From Acinetobacter nosocomialis (GTDB lineage: Bacteria; Pseudomonadota; Gammaproteobacteria; Pseudomonadales; Moraxellaceae), in the NCBI GenBank assembly GCA_025736915.1, contig CP107049.1:1178001-1242000 (forward strand): a stretch of 64,000 nt of DNA, given 5' to 3'. Made by a program: the position numbers and the translations under genes. The notes beneath the pieces were generated by a model, which saw only the letters and a program-made list of their open reading frames with translations, was not told the origin of the DNA and searched no databases. How positions within the stretch are numbered: the first letter of the stretch is position 1; the number at the start of each line of letters is the position of its first letter. Positions 42,901 to 51,531 of the stretch are shown here, piece after piece.

Positions 42901-43141
42901 AAAAATGCGTTTACGTCCAATTATCATGACGACCCTTGCCTTCGGTTTTGGTGTACTTCCACTTGCTCTTTCAACAGGTGCTGGTGCAGGAAGTCAGCAC
43001 TCAGTAGGCTTCGGTGTACTTGGTGGCGTACTCAGCGCGACATTCTTAGGTATCTTCTTTATCCCTGTATTCTATGTGTGGATTCGTAGTATCTTTAAGT
43101 ACAAACCAAAAACCATAAACACTCAGGAGCATAAATCGTGA
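39965..43141 (+). CDS. adeJ: AdeJ, RND multidrug efflux transporter
   Basis: A 1058-residue HAE1-type RND pump that exports beta-lactams, chloramphenicol, tetracyclines, fluoroquinolones and others in A. baumannii. Start MAQFFIHRPIFAWVIALVIM and twelve TM helices are as in AcrB. The proton-relay pair is Asp407-Asp408 in LLVDDAIVVVENVERVM, with the matching Lys in GLSAKNAILIVEFAK. No frame damage is seen. From memory it differs from the A. baumannii type protein at a modest number of scattered residues. Its stop overlaps adeK (TGATG). Confidence 0.97.
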   Translation: MAQFFIHRPIFAWVIALVIMLAGILTLTKMPIAQYPTIAPPTVTIAATYPGASAETVENTVTQIIEQQMNGLDGLRYISSNSAGNGQASIQLNFEQGVDPDIAQVQVQNKLQSATALLPEDVQRQGVTVTKSGASFLQVIAFYSPDNNLSDSDIKDYVNSSIKEPLSRVAGVGEVTVFGGSYAMRIWLDPAKLTSYQLTPSDIATALQAQNSQVAVGQLGGAPAVQGQVLNATVNAQSLLQTPEQFKNIFLKNTASGAEVRLKDVARVELGSDNYQFDSKFNGKPAAGLAIKIATGANALDTAAAVEQRLSELRKNYPAGLQDKLAYDTTPFIRLSIESVVHTLIEAVILVFIVMFLFLQNWRATIIPTLAVPVVVLGTFAVINIFGFSINTLTMFAMVLAIGLLVDDAIVVVENVERVMSEDHTDPVTATSRSMQQISGALVGITSVLTAVFVPMAFFGGTTGVIYRQFSITLVTAMVLSLIVALTFTPALCATILKQHDPNKEPSNNIFARFFRSFNNGFDRMSHSYQNGVSRMLKGKIFSGVLYAVVVALLVFLFQKLPSSFLPEEDQGVVMTLVQLPPNATLDRTGKVIDTMTNFFMNEKDTVESIFTVSGFSFTGVGQNAGIGFVKLKDWSKRTTPETQIGALIKRGMALNMIIKDASYVMPLQLPAMPELGVTAGFNLQLKDSSGQGHEKLIAARNTILGLASQDKRLMGVRPNGQEDTPQYQINVDQAQAGAMGVSIADINNTMRIAWGGSYINDFVDRGRVKKVYVQGDADTRMMPEDLNKWYVRNNKGVMVPFSAFATGKWTYGSPRLERYNGVSSVNIQGTPAPGVSSGDSMKAMEEIIGKLPSMGLQGFDYEWTGLSLEERESGAQAPFLYALSLLIVFLCLAALYESWSIPFSVLLVVPLGVIGALVLTYLGMIIKGDPNLSNNIYFQVAIIAVIGLSAKNAILIVEFAKELQEKGEDLLDATLHAAKMRLRPIIMTTLAFGFGVLPLALSTGAGAGSQHSVGFGVLGGVLSATFLGIFFIPVFYVWIRSIFKYKPKTINTQEHKS

Positions 43142-44595
43142 TGCAAAAAGTATGGTCTATTTCAGGTCGTAGCATTGCGGTATCTGCACTTGCGCTTGCT
43201 TTGGCAGCTTGTCAAAGCATGCGCGGCCCAGAACCAGTCGTGAAAACCGATATTCCACAGAGCTATGCATATAACAGCGCTTCTGGTACATCTATTGCTG
43301 AACAGGGCTACAAACAGTTCTTTGCTGACCCGCGTTTGCTGGAAGTAATCGACTTGGCTCTTGCGAATAACCGTGATTTACGTAAAGCAACGCTCAATAT
43401 TGAACGTGCTCAAGAGCAATATCAGATTACGAAGAACAACCAGCTTCCAACGATTGGAGCAAGTGGTAGTGCAATTCGTCAGGTTACGCCAAGTCGTGAC
43501 CCGAATAACCCCTACTCTACTTACCAAGTAGGTTTGGGTGTAACTGCTTATGAGCTTGATTTCTGGGGCCGTGTTCGTAGTCTAAAAGATGCTGCTTTAG
43601 ATAATTACCTCTCAACACAAAGTGCGCGTGATTCGACTCAGATCAGCTTGATCAGCCAAGTTGCTCAAGCATGGTTGAATTATTCGTTTGCAACAGCAAA
43701 TTTAAGACTTGCAGAGCAAACTCTTAAAGCACAGCAAGATTCTTACAATCTCAACAAAAAACGTTTTGATGTAGGTATCGACAGTGAAGTTCCGTTACGT
43801 CAGGCACAGATTTCTGTAGAAACTGCGCGTAATGATGTAGCGAACTACAAGACTCAAATTGCTCAAGCACAAAACTTGTTGAACTTACTTGTGGGTCAAC
43901 CAGTTGCACAAAACTTGTTGCCAACACAACCTGTGAAACGTATTGCTCAGCAAAATGTATTCACTGCTGGTTTACCAAGTGACTTGTTAAACAACCGTCC
44001 AGATGTAAAAGCGGCTGAATATAACTTAAGCGCTGCGGGTGCGAATATTGGTGCTGCAAAAGCACGTTTATTCCCAACCATTAGCTTAACGGGTTCAGCA
44101 GGTTATGCATCAACTGACTTAAGTGATCTATTTAAGTCGGGTGGTTTTGCATGGTCAATTGGTCCAAGCTTAGATTTACCAATCTTTGACTGGGGTACTC
44201 GTCGTGCCAATGTGAAAATTTCTGAAACTGATCAGAAAATTGCATTGTCTGACTATGAAAAATCAGTTCAGTCTGCGTTCCGTGAAGTGAATGATGCGCT
44301 TGCTACGCGTGCCAACATTGGTGACCGTTTAACAGCGCAACAACGTCTGGTAGAAGCAACTAACCGCAACTACACACTTTCAAATGCTCGCTTCCGTGCT
44401 GGTATTGATAGTTACTTGACGGTTCTTGATGCACAGCGTTCATCTTATTCAGCTGAACAAGGTTTGTTATTGCTTCAACAAGCAAACTTAAACAACCAAA
44501 TCGAGTTATATAAAACTCTAGGTGGTGGTTTAAAAGCAAATACTTCAGATACAGTGGCACACCAACCATCAAGTGCTGAACTTAAAAAGCAATAA
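43141..44595 (+). CDS. adeK: AdeK, outer-membrane channel of the AdeIJK pump
   Basis: A 484-residue TolC/OprM-type lipoprotein. The lipobox LAAC places the acylated Cys at residue 24. Two OEP repeats form the alpha-barrel, with AYELDFWGRVRSLKDAALDNYLSTQ and GPSLDLPIFDWGTRRANVKISE at the repeat equivalents. The ATG at 43141 overlaps the adeJ TGA, and CAGGAGCATAAATCG provides the ribosome-binding site. It is the last gene of the operon; a terminator follows. Confidence 0.96.
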   Translation: MQKVWSISGRSIAVSALALALAACQSMRGPEPVVKTDIPQSYAYNSASGTSIAEQGYKQFFADPRLLEVIDLALANNRDLRKATLNIERAQEQYQITKNNQLPTIGASGSAIRQVTPSRDPNNPYSTYQVGLGVTAYELDFWGRVRSLKDAALDNYLSTQSARDSTQISLISQVAQAWLNYSFATANLRLAEQTLKAQQDSYNLNKKRFDVGIDSEVPLRQAQISVETARNDVANYKTQIAQAQNLLNLLVGQPVAQNLLPTQPVKRIAQQNVFTAGLPSDLLNNRPDVKAAEYNLSAAGANIGAAKARLFPTISLTGSAGYASTDLSDLFKSGGFAWSIGPSLDLPIFDWGTRRANVKISETDQKIALSDYEKSVQSAFREVNDALATRANIGDRLTAQQRLVEATNRNYTLSNARFRAGIDSYLTVLDAQRSSYSAEQGLLLLQQANLNNQIELYKTLGGGLKANTSDTVAHQPSSAELKKQ

Positions 44596-44615
44596 GCTTT
44601 AAATCATGTTCTTAT

Positions 44616-44642
44616 AAAAGCTCACTTCGGTGGGCTTTTTTA
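44616..44642 (+). terminator. adeIJK terminator
   Basis: 10-bp stem AAAAGCTCAC/GTGGGCTTTT (one G-U pair) around the stable TTCG tetraloop, then a T-tract. Confidence 0.88.
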
Positions 44643-44704
44643 TTGCAACTGATGTGAATATTTTTTATCTTGAAACCTTAAGAAATTTAGATTGATAAAA
44701 AACA

Positions 44705-45055
44705 ATGTTATTAAGTAATTTAGAAAGCGTTCCAGGTCATCAAATTTTAAAGCAACTCGATGTTGTTTATGGAAGCACTGTTCGTAGCAAACATGTGGGC
44801 CGTGACCTCATGGCAAGTTTAAAAAATATTGTAGGTGGTGAACTCACGGGCTACACCGAACTTTTAGAAGAATCCCGCCAAGAAGCCATGGATCGTATGA
44901 TTGCCAAAGCCCAGCAGCTTGGTGCGAATGCAATTGTCGGTATTCGTTTTTCAACTTCAAACATTGCCCAAGGCGCTTCCGAGCTATTTGTATATGGCAC
45001 AGCAGTCGTGGTGCAACCGCAAGCTCCACATCTACCAGCCCCATTTAATGCATAG
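44705..45055 (+). CDS. YbjQ/UPF0145 family protein
   Basis: A 116-residue protein. The YbjQ pattern is clear: VYGSTVRSKHVGRDLMASLKNIVGGELTGYTELLEESRQEAMDRMIAKAQQLGANAIVGIRF then AQGASELFVYGTAVVV. YbjQ proteins form pentamers and are described as putative heavy-metal-binding, but function is not proven. It is the first of two adjacent paralogues; the next starts 8 nt after its stop. Confidence 0.9.
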   Translation: MLLSNLESVPGHQILKQLDVVYGSTVRSKHVGRDLMASLKNIVGGELTGYTELLEESRQEAMDRMIAKAQQLGANAIVGIRFSTSNIAQGASELFVYGTAVVVQPQAPHLPAPFNA

Positions 45056-45062
45056 GTAGAAA

Positions 45063-45497
45063 ATGGACAATCTTATTTTTCAGCTTGTTGTTTTTCTCAT
45101 TCTTTTCAGTATCGGTTGGGCTTTTGGCCGTCATATTGAACAAAAACATTTGAATGAACTTCTAGAAAAAGAGCAACAATTTGCCCATATCAGAATTGAT
45201 ACCAATCGTTTTACAACAAGTGATCAGTTAGGCCACTTTATTAGCAGTAATGTGGTCATTTCCCATGACTATTTTAAATATGTACTGGCTTCTATAAAAA
45301 ATGTTTTAGGTGGTCGTCTTAGCAGTTATGAAAGTATTGTTGAACGTGCTCGTCGTGAAGCGATTATTCGTTTAAAACAACAAGCACATAGTGTGGGTGC
45401 TAACCATATTATGGGAGTTCGGCTGAGTACAACCGAACTCGGTATGCAAGGCGGAATGGTTGAAGTTTTTGCTTATGGTACAGCAGTCAAAGACTAG
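45063..45497 (+). CDS. YbjQ/UPF0145 family protein with N-terminal membrane anchor
   Basis: A 144-residue paralogue of the preceding gene. An added N-terminal helix (IFQLVVFLILFSIGWAFG, residues 4-21) should anchor it in the membrane. The YbjQ core follows (ISSNVVISHDYFKYVLASIKNVLGGRLSSYESIVERARREAIIRLKQQAHSVGANHIMGVRL). The pair looks like a duplication in which one copy became membrane-bound. Its stop overlaps by 4 nt the end of the convergent SnoaL-like gene, with no terminator between. Confidence 0.87.
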   Translation: MDNLIFQLVVFLILFSIGWAFGRHIEQKHLNELLEKEQQFAHIRIDTNRFTTSDQLGHFISSNVVISHDYFKYVLASIKNVLGGRLSSYESIVERARREAIIRLKQQAHSVGANHIMGVRLSTTELGMQGGMVEVFAYGTAVKD

Positions 45498-45928
45498 CAC
45501 TGCCCCATAGCAGAAAAATGTATACGCGGATTGCCAATACTTTTAGTTAAGTGTTGGCAAATTCCGGTAATTTTCCATTTGTCCTGTTGTTTTGCCAAAG
45601 TAAAATAATAGCGACCAAAAGAATGAAAATAATCATTTTCCGAAAAACGGTAAATTTGATAATTACACTCTAGCCATGCTCGGTCTTGTTCAATCCGAAT
45701 AAGAGGATTACTCAAATTGTGCTGTAATCGCAAATGCGACAAAGCTTGTTGCCGCGAACCTTTATATTCATGACAAGACACCACACATAAAGGTTCTCCT
45801 CTAAACTGGAAATAGTCCACCTCAAGTTGATCGGCCAATAACTCATCAAACGCATCCCAATTTTTCTGGTCAAAGACCAATTGAAAACGCGTTACAACGT
45901 CTAAGATACGATGGTAGTCTTGATCCAT
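45494..45928 (-). CDS. SnoaL-like / NTF2-fold protein
   Basis: A 144-residue small alpha-beta protein. An N-terminal helix (ILDVVTRFQLVFDQKNWDAFDELLADQLEVDYFQF) is followed by a curved sheet ending in FHSFGRYYFTLAKQQDKWKITGICQHL. The final KWKITGI strand is typical of SnoaL-like/NTF2 domains. The catalytic identity cannot be told; these range from isomerases to non-enzymatic binders. It is divergent from nothing close and downstream, on the same strand, of an SDR gene (54-nt gap). Confidence 0.75.
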   Translation of the reverse strand: MDQDYHRILDVVTRFQLVFDQKNWDAFDELLADQLEVDYFQFRGEPLCVVSCHEYKGSRQQALSHLRLQHNLSNPLIRIEQDRAWLECNYQIYRFSENDYFHSFGRYYFTLAKQQDKWKITGICQHLTKSIGNPRIHFSAMGQC

Positions 45929-45982
45929 GGTGAACCTTCTATGTGGGTTTTTCCATCAATTTAGCACGGCGAAATCTCTTTT

Positions 45983-46789
45983 TTATTTCACTTTTGTTTT
46001 TCGAATCATTTTATAGAGTAATTTCGGGTACATACGGGAAACCATTACACCTAATTTTTCTTTCGTTCCGCCCACTACTATATACTCTTGCCCTTGCATT
46101 AACGCCTTAACTGACTGTTCTGCAAAAACATCTGCTTCTAATCCATTTTCAATTGCTTCGTCTTGATGGCCTTGAGGCTGCCCTGCACCATTTAACGCAT
46201 TAAATGAAACATTGGTTTTTACAAAGCCTGGGAAAATCACAGAAACTTCAATGCCCTGATCTGAAACTTCAGCACGTAAACTGTTGGCCCACATATGAAT
46301 TGCAGCTTTAGCAGCCGAATAACTTGCACGATACTGCGTACCTAATAACCCTGCTACACTAGAGACAAATACAACTCGGCCAGACTTTTGTTTGAGCATG
46401 GTCGGCAGCACAGTTTTGGTTAATGCCACTTGCGAGAAATAATCGACTTCCATAATGGCTCTTTCAGTCTCCATCGTGGTGTCCTGAATCAAAGCACGCT
46501 GACTTAAACCTGCATTATTAATGAGCCAGTCGATTCGGCCTTTGGCTTTTAAAATCTGCTCATACGCTTCTTGAACTTGCTGTTGATTGGTAATGTCTGC
46601 AACTACCGACAAATGCTGGTCTGGATGGAGTAAACCAACGCGAACTTCTTCTAATTCTTCAAAGCGGCGTGAAGTTAAAATCACTTGAGCACCTTGCAGA
46701 GCAAACTCACCAGCTAAAGCTTTCCCTAAGCCAGAAGATGCTCCCGTAATCCACACCACTTTATTTTGCAAAGTATCAAGTTTGGCCAT
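45983..46789 (-). CDS. Short-chain dehydrogenase/reductase
   Basis: A 268-residue classical SDR. The cofactor loop is TGASSGLGKALAGEFA at about 15-30, NNAG is at about 91-94, catalytic Ser is in VFVSSVAG, and the YxxxK pair is in YSAAKAAIHMWANSL. Arg residues after strand 2 (LTSRRFEEL) suggest NADPH preference. The C-terminus VSRMYPKLLYKMIRKTKVK is basic and hydrophobic, hinting at membrane association. Substrate is unknown. It probably shares a transcript with the upstream 225-residue protein (27-nt gap). Confidence 0.88.
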   Translation of the reverse strand: MAKLDTLQNKVVWITGASSGLGKALAGEFALQGAQVILTSRRFEELEEVRVGLLHPDQHLSVVADITNQQQVQEAYEQILKAKGRIDWLINNAGLSQRALIQDTTMETERAIMEVDYFSQVALTKTVLPTMLKQKSGRVVFVSSVAGLLGTQYRASYSAAKAAIHMWANSLRAEVSDQGIEVSVIFPGFVKTNVSFNALNGAGQPQGHQDEAIENGLEADVFAEQSVKALMQGQEYIVVGGTKEKLGVMVSRMYPKLLYKMIRKTKVK

Positions 46790-46816
46790 GCTTTAAATTC
46801 CTATTATCTTTTTAAA

Positions 46817-47494
46817 TTATGCTGCTTGATGCATAAAGGCCAAAAAGTGATTGATATAGTGAGTTGCTGTGATCTGATCAACCTGCGTCCCCAATTTTTC
46901 CAAACGTTTATAGCCCAAATGCGTTGTCATATTAATGACCCCATTTAGGGTTTTATCGACAACTAAATTAAATTTTAAACGTTTTTTAGGTTCACGTACT
47001 AGGCTTGTTACGCCTAAATCCACAATTTGAATTAAGGTTTGAAAAGCTTCTTCTACGCTTTGCATATTGCCCGCGCGTATTTGCTCGGTCAGTGTTTGGG
47101 CTTGTTGCACAAGTTGAGGTGTGATTGGGTACGTAATATAAACATCTTGCTCACGTTCTTTCATGAGTGAGGTCATATAATCAACTAAAGGTAAAAGTCG
47201 CTCATTACCAAAAAAAGAAACTGACCAAGGCATATACTTTCGGAAAGTATCTAAAATTTGTTGAAGAACTTTCTCAGACTCTTGGCGCTGCTTTTCAGTC
47301 ATAGTCGAGTTACCTTGCTCTCCTTGTAACAATACGGAGAACACTTGCTCAATAATTTCGCAAGATAAATCGGAAAGAACACTACCTAATACTTTGGATT
47401 GGCTTTCTTTTACCCCAGCGTGCAATTTCTCTCGAATCGCAGCAAATTGCGTATAGGTCGAGTCGGAAATTTTCAAAAAAACTTTGTAGCTCAT
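46817..47494 (-). CDS. Hypothetical protein, not recognised
   Basis: A soluble, mostly helical protein of about 225 residues. It has MSYKVFLKISDSTYTQFAAIREKL at the start and a central segment FRKYMPWSVSFFGNERLLPLVDYMTSLMKE. A later segment reads REPKKRLKFNLVVDKTLNGVINMTTHLGYKRLEKLG. No signal peptide, membrane helix or known motif is seen. I place the start at 47494, since AAGGG lies 9 nt upstream; an ATG at 47503 falls on that sequence. It precedes the SDR gene on the same strand, so a shared role is possible but unproven. Confidence 0.7.
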   Translation of the reverse strand: MSYKVFLKISDSTYTQFAAIREKLHAGVKESQSKVLGSVLSDLSCEIIEQVFSVLLQGEQGNSTMTEKQRQESEKVLQQILDTFRKYMPWSVSFFGNERLLPLVDYMTSLMKEREQDVYITYPITPQLVQQAQTLTEQIRAGNMQSVEEAFQTLIQIVDLGVTSLVREPKKRLKFNLVVDKTLNGVINMTTHLGYKRLEKLGTQVDQITATHYINHFLAFMHQAA

Positions 47495-47644
47495 GAGTCG
47501 CATCCCTTATCAATTCTTTTGTAATTTTTGTGCCGTGCCGCTACACGATTAAATTGTGATCCATGCTTCATAAATCTACCGTTTTTTGAAAAAAATACAA
47601 AACCGTTTATCTGTTTTCAGCACATTAATTTCGAGGCATTTTTT

Positions 47645-47653
47645 TGCTACAAT
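47645..47653 (+). promoter_or_regulatory. Candidate valS promoter (extended -10)
   Basis: TGCTACAAT gives an extended -10 element 38 nt before the valS ATG; the -35 region is poor. Confidence 0.45.
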
Positions 47654-47690
47654 AGATGCAATTTTTTATGCATATTCGATCTAAGCTACT

Positions 47691-50588
47691 ATGACTGACG
47701 CTCAAACCGCTCAAAATATTGCAACCACATACGATCCAACCGAGATCGAAAAGAAGTGGTACAAAACGTGGGAAGAACAAGGTTACTTCAAACCTTCTGG
47801 TCACGGTGAATCATTCTGTATCATGATTCCACCACCAAACGTCACTGGTAGTTTGCACATGGGCCATGGCTTTAACAATGCCATTATGGATGCCCTCACC
47901 CGTTATAACCGTATGATGGGTAAAAACACGTTGTGGCAACCGGGTACTGACCATGCTGGTATTGCAACTCAAATGGTTGTTGAGCGTCAACTTGGCTTAC
48001 AAGGTGTAACTCGTCATGACTTAGGCCGTGAAAAGTTCATCGAAAAAGTTTGGGAATGGAAAGAACAATCTGGCGGCACAATTACGAAACAAATTCGTCG
48101 CTTAGGTTCTTCGGTAGACTGGTCACGTGAACGCTTCACGATGGACGAAGGTTTATCAAACGCAGTTAAAGAAGTATTCGTTCGTTTGCACGAAGACGGT
48201 TTAATTTACCGTGGTAAGCGCCTTGTAAACTGGGACCCTAAACTTCAAACAGCTCTTTCTGACCTTGAAGTGGAAAGCAAAGAAGAAAAAGGCTCACTTT
48301 GGCACTTTAAATATTTCTTTGAAGACAAATCAGTTAAAACTCAAGACGGCAAAGACTATTTAGTCGTTGCAACAACTCGTCCTGAAACTTTACTTGGTGA
48401 TACTGCGGTTGCTGTTCATCCTGAAGATGAGCGTTATGCACACCTTGTTGGTAAAAACATCGTATTGCCAATTACTGGTCGTTTAATTCCGATCGTTGCC
48501 GACGACTACGTTGAAAAAGACTTTGGTACTGGCTGTGTAAAAATTACCCCTGCTCACGACTTCAATGACTATGACCTAGGTAAACGCAATAGCTTGCCAA
48601 TCATTAATATCTTCAACAAAAACGCCGAAGTTTTAGGTGAGTTTGAATATATTGCAAAAGCTGGCGAACAAATTTCTAAAACCATTACTGCACCTGCGGA
48701 ATATGCTGGTTTAGAACGTTTTGAAGCACGTAAAAAATTAGTGGCTCAAGCTGAAGCTGAAGGCTGGTTAGACCAAATCCAACCGTATGACTTAAAAGCG
48801 CCACGCGGTGACCGTTCAGGCGTGATCATTGAGCCATTACTGACTGACCAATGGTACGTAAAAATTGCTCCGCTTGCTGAGCCTGCAATTGAAGCAGTTC
48901 AAGATGGCCGTATTAAATTTGTGCCAGAGCAGTACAGCAACATGTACATGGCGTGGATGCGTGACATTCAAGACTGGTGTATTTCACGTCAGCTTTGGTG
49001 GGGTCACCGTATTCCAGCTTGGTACGATGCGAATGGCAACATCTATGTAGGTCGTAACGAAGAAGAAGTGCGCGCGAAAAACAACATCGCGGCTGATGTT
49101 GAACTTAAACAAGACGAAGATGTTCTTGATACATGGTTCTCATCAGCACTTTGGACATTCTCAACTTTAGGTTGGACTGGCGACGCACAAAAAGACGCAG
49201 CAAATGATTTCTTAAAAACCTTCCACCCAACAGATGTGTTGGTGACTGGTTTTGACATCATTTTCTTCTGGGTTGCCCGTATGATCATGATGACCCTACA
49301 CTTCATGAAAAATGAAGATGGTTCATCTCAAGTTCCATTTAAGACTGTTTACGTTCACGGCTTGGTACGTGATGGTGAAGGTCAAAAAATGTCGAAGTCT
49401 AAAGGTAATGTACTTGATCCATTAGACTTGATTGACGGTATTGATTTAGAAAGCTTAGTTGCAAAACGTACGACTGGCTTAATGAACCCTAAAGATGCAG
49501 CGAAGATTGAAAAATCAACGCGCAAAGAGTTCCCAGAAGGCATTAATGCTTATGGTACTGACGCAGTTCGTTTCACGTTCTGTGCGCTTGCAAACACTGG
49601 TCGTGACATCAAGTTCGACTTAAAACGTGTTGAAGGCTACCGTAACTTCTGTAATAAAATCTGGAACGCGACTCGTTTCGTTCTGATGAATGTTGAAGGT
49701 CAAACTGTTGGTACCGACGCTCGCCCTGACCTTTGGGAACTTCCAGAACAATGGATTATGAGCCGTCTGCAAAAAGCTGAAGCTGCTGTACATCAAGCGT
49801 TTGCAACGTATCGTTTAGACCTTGCTGCTCAAGCGATTTACGACTTTATCTGGAATGAATACTGTGACTGGTACGTTGAGTTAACTAAACCAGTTCTAAA
49901 CGATGCAGAAGTTTCAGAAGAGCGTAAAGCTGAAGTACGCCGTGTATTACTTGCTGTAATGGAAGCTTCTTTACGATTGGCTCATCCGTTAATGCCGTAT
50001 TTGACAGAAGAAATCTGGCAAACTCTTGCACCAATGCTTGGTCAAGGCGGCCCAACGATTATGACTGCTCAATACCCTATTCCTGAGCAAGCAAAAATCA
50101 ACGAACAAGCTGAAGCAGATATGCAATGGCTTCAAGGTTTGATTGGTGCAGTACGTAACATCCGTGGTGAGTTGGGCTTAGGTAATGCGCGCTTATTGCC
50201 AGTATTACTTCAAAACACATCTGACGCTGAACGTGAACAAATTATTCGTATTGAAGCATTGTTCAAAGCATTGGCTAAAGTTGAAAGCATTGAGTTCTTG
50301 AATAAAGACCAAGAACCACCTTTGTCTTGCTCTAGCGTTGTTAGCCATGCATCGGTATTTGTACCAATGAAAGGCTTAATCGACCCTAAAGCTGAGCTTG
50401 CTCGTTTGCAAAAAGACTTGGATAAAATCCAAAAGCAACACGACCAAATCGCGGGCAAACTTGCAAATGAAGGCTTTGTATCTAAAGCACCAGCAGCAGT
50501 TGTTGAAGGTGAAAAAGCGAAGCTTGCTGAATTTGCTGCTCAGTTAGAGAAAGTTAAAGCGAATATGGAGCAAATTGCTGCGCTTTAA
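47691..50588 (+). CDS. valS: Valine--tRNA ligase
   Basis: A 965-residue class I synthetase. The HIGH motif is [18 protein letters not shown] near residues 51-68, and the editing CP1 domain contains [27 protein letters not shown] is exact at 566-570. The C-terminal coiled coil ([24 protein letters not shown] onward) is complete. The last about 148 nt exist again, degraded, 874 nt downstream (51316-51462). Since that copy lies after a methyltransferase gene, the present valS end may be either the native one or a replacement. Confidence 0.97.
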   Translation: MTDAQTAQNIATTYDPTEIEKKWYKTWEEQGYFKPSGHGESFCIMIPPPNVTGSLHMGHGFNNAIMDALTRYNRMMGKNTLWQPGTDHAGIATQMVVERQLGLQGVTRHDLGREKFIEKVWEWKEQSGGTITKQIRRLGSSVDWSRERFTMDEGLSNAVKEVFVRLHEDGLIYRGKRLVNWDPKLQTALSDLEVESKEEKGSLWHFKYFFEDKSVKTQDGKDYLVVATTRPETLLGDTAVAVHPEDERYAHLVGKNIVLPITGRLIPIVADDYVEKDFGTGCVKITPAHDFNDYDLGKRNSLPIINIFNKNAEVLGEFEYIAKAGEQISKTITAPAEYAGLERFEARKKLVAQAEAEGWLDQIQPYDLKAPRGDRSGVIIEPLLTDQWYVKIAPLAEPAIEAVQDGRIKFVPEQYSNMYMAWMRDIQDWCISRQLWWGHRIPAWYDANGNIYVGRNEEEVRAKNNIAADVELKQDEDVLDTWFSSALWTFSTLGWTGDAQKDAANDFLKTFHPTDVLVTGFDIIFFWVARMIMMTLHFMKNEDGSSQVPFKTVYVHGLVRDGEGQKMSKSKGNVLDPLDLIDGIDLESLVAKRTTGLMNPKDAAKIEKSTRKEFPEGINAYGTDAVRFTFCALANTGRDIKFDLKRVEGYRNFCNKIWNATRFVLMNVEGQTVGTDARPDLWELPEQWIMSRLQKAEAAVHQAFATYRLDLAAQAIYDFIWNEYCDWYVELTKPVLNDAEVSEERKAEVRRVLLAVMEASLRLAHPLMPYLTEEIWQTLAPMLGQGGPTIMTAQYPIPEQAKINEQAEADMQWLQGLIGAVRNIRGELGLGNARLLPVLLQNTSDAEREQIIRIEALFKALAKVESIEFLNKDQEPPLSCSSVVSHASVFVPMKGLIDPKAELARLQKDLDKIQKQHDQIAGKLANEGFVSKAPAAVVEGEKAKLAEFAAQLEKVKANMEQIAAL

Positions 50589-50603
50589 GCTTTTTTAGTC
50601 GAA

Positions 50604-50642
50604 TAAACCCAGAATCTGTGCAAGCAGGTTCTGGGTTTTTCT
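50604..50642 (+). terminator. valS terminator
   Basis: Stem AAACCCAGAA-t-CT / AG-g-TTCTGGGTTT around an 8-nt loop, then T5. It also abuts the convergent methyltransferase end. Confidence 0.85.
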
Positions 50643-50646
50643 ATAT

Positions 50647-51231
50647 TTAAAAATTACTTTTTTGTAGAATCAGCATATGAAGATGCCATGATTTTATGTA
50701 ACCATTCAATAAGGGCAAATTTTCATTCATTTCTTTATGAAACAATAAATTAAAATCATATAAGAATAGATCAACTATATCTTGATAAGTAAAACCTATA
50801 AATTTTTTAGGTTCTCTAATAACCCATTCATCTTGAGTCCCCAATAAATCAACTACAAGAATTCCGCCTTCAGGAAGTGCATTTATAATTCGTTTAATTA
50901 CACGATCGAAATAGCTTGGATCGCAAAAGAATAGACTTGATGAAGCAATAATTAAGCTTGCAGATGGAAAATTAAAGTCTTCAAAAGATTCATGATAGAA
51001 AATAAATTTAGAGTCATCCTTGAATCGCTCAGCACAGAATTTTTGCGCCTCAATTGAAATATCAAAAGCATGAACATTAAATCCCTTTGAGAGTAGATAA
51101 GCAGATTCATTGCCAGCACCACAGCCACAATCGATAGCAACTAAAGGCAAGTTAGGAAAATAACCTAAAGCCTTTTCTAAAATAGGTCTATGTTTAAGTT
51201 CTCTTGATAATTGAACAAATTTTTCATTCAT
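50647..51231 (-). CDS. Class I SAM-dependent methyltransferase (TehB-like)
   Basis: A 194-residue methyltransferase. Motif I is LVAIDCGCGAGNESAYLLSKGFNVHAFDIS (residues 30-59), followed by the acidic motif and FNFPSASLIIASSSLFFCDPSYFDRVIKRIINALPEGGILVVDLLG (motifs II-III). It resembles small TehB/UbiE-type enzymes, but the substrate is unknown. It looks more AT-rich than valS. It is the sole gene between valS and the second valS 3' fragment, which marks it as the cargo of a past insertion. Confidence 0.8.
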   Translation of the reverse strand: MNEKFVQLSRELKHRPILEKALGYFPNLPLVAIDCGCGAGNESAYLLSKGFNVHAFDISIEAQKFCAERFKDDSKFIFYHESFEDFNFPSASLIIASSSLFFCDPSYFDRVIKRIINALPEGGILVVDLLGTQDEWVIREPKKFIGFTYQDIVDLFLYDFNLLFHKEMNENLPLLNGYIKSWHLHMLILQKSNF

Positions 51232-51315
51232 AAAACCGATCTTTTAATTTTTATAATTTCCACACTATATTTTATAAAAACTCCAATCTCAATGATTTCT
51301 TATTTCAGAAGCTAC

Positions 51316-51462
51316 CGACCAAATCGCGGGCAAACTTGCAAACGAAGGCTTTGTGTCTAAAGCACCAGCAGCAGTTGTTGAAGGTGAAAAAGCGAAGCTT
51401 GCTAAGTTTACTGCTCAGTTAATAAAGTTAAAGCAAATATGGAGCAAATTGCTGCGCTTTAA
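51316..51462 (+). pseudogene. Duplicated, decayed 3' end of valS
   Basis: From CGACCAAATCGCGGG to the TAA at 51460-51462 this matches valS 50441-50588 with about eight substitutions and a single-base deletion (valS TTAGAGAAAG, copy TTAATAAAG) that shifts the frame. Some changes are silent (AAT/AAC, GTA/GTG) and some alter residues (Glu to Lys, Ala to Thr). It lacks any start and is non-functional. It forms a direct repeat with the true valS end, bracketing the methyltransferase gene, as after a recombination or integration event at the 3' end of valS. Confidence 0.93.
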
Positions 51463-51483
51463 TGCTGCCATTTGATTCAAAAA

Positions 51484-51509
51484 ACCCCCTCATTTGAGGG
51501 ATTTTTTAT
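51484..51509 (+). terminator. Terminator downstream of the valS remnant
   Basis: Short stem CCCTC-attt-GAGGG followed by a long T-tract. It may be the original valS terminator, displaced by the insertion. It ends about 23 nt before the next gene. Confidence 0.7.
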
Positions 51510-51531
51510 TTATAATTTAATAAACTAAATT

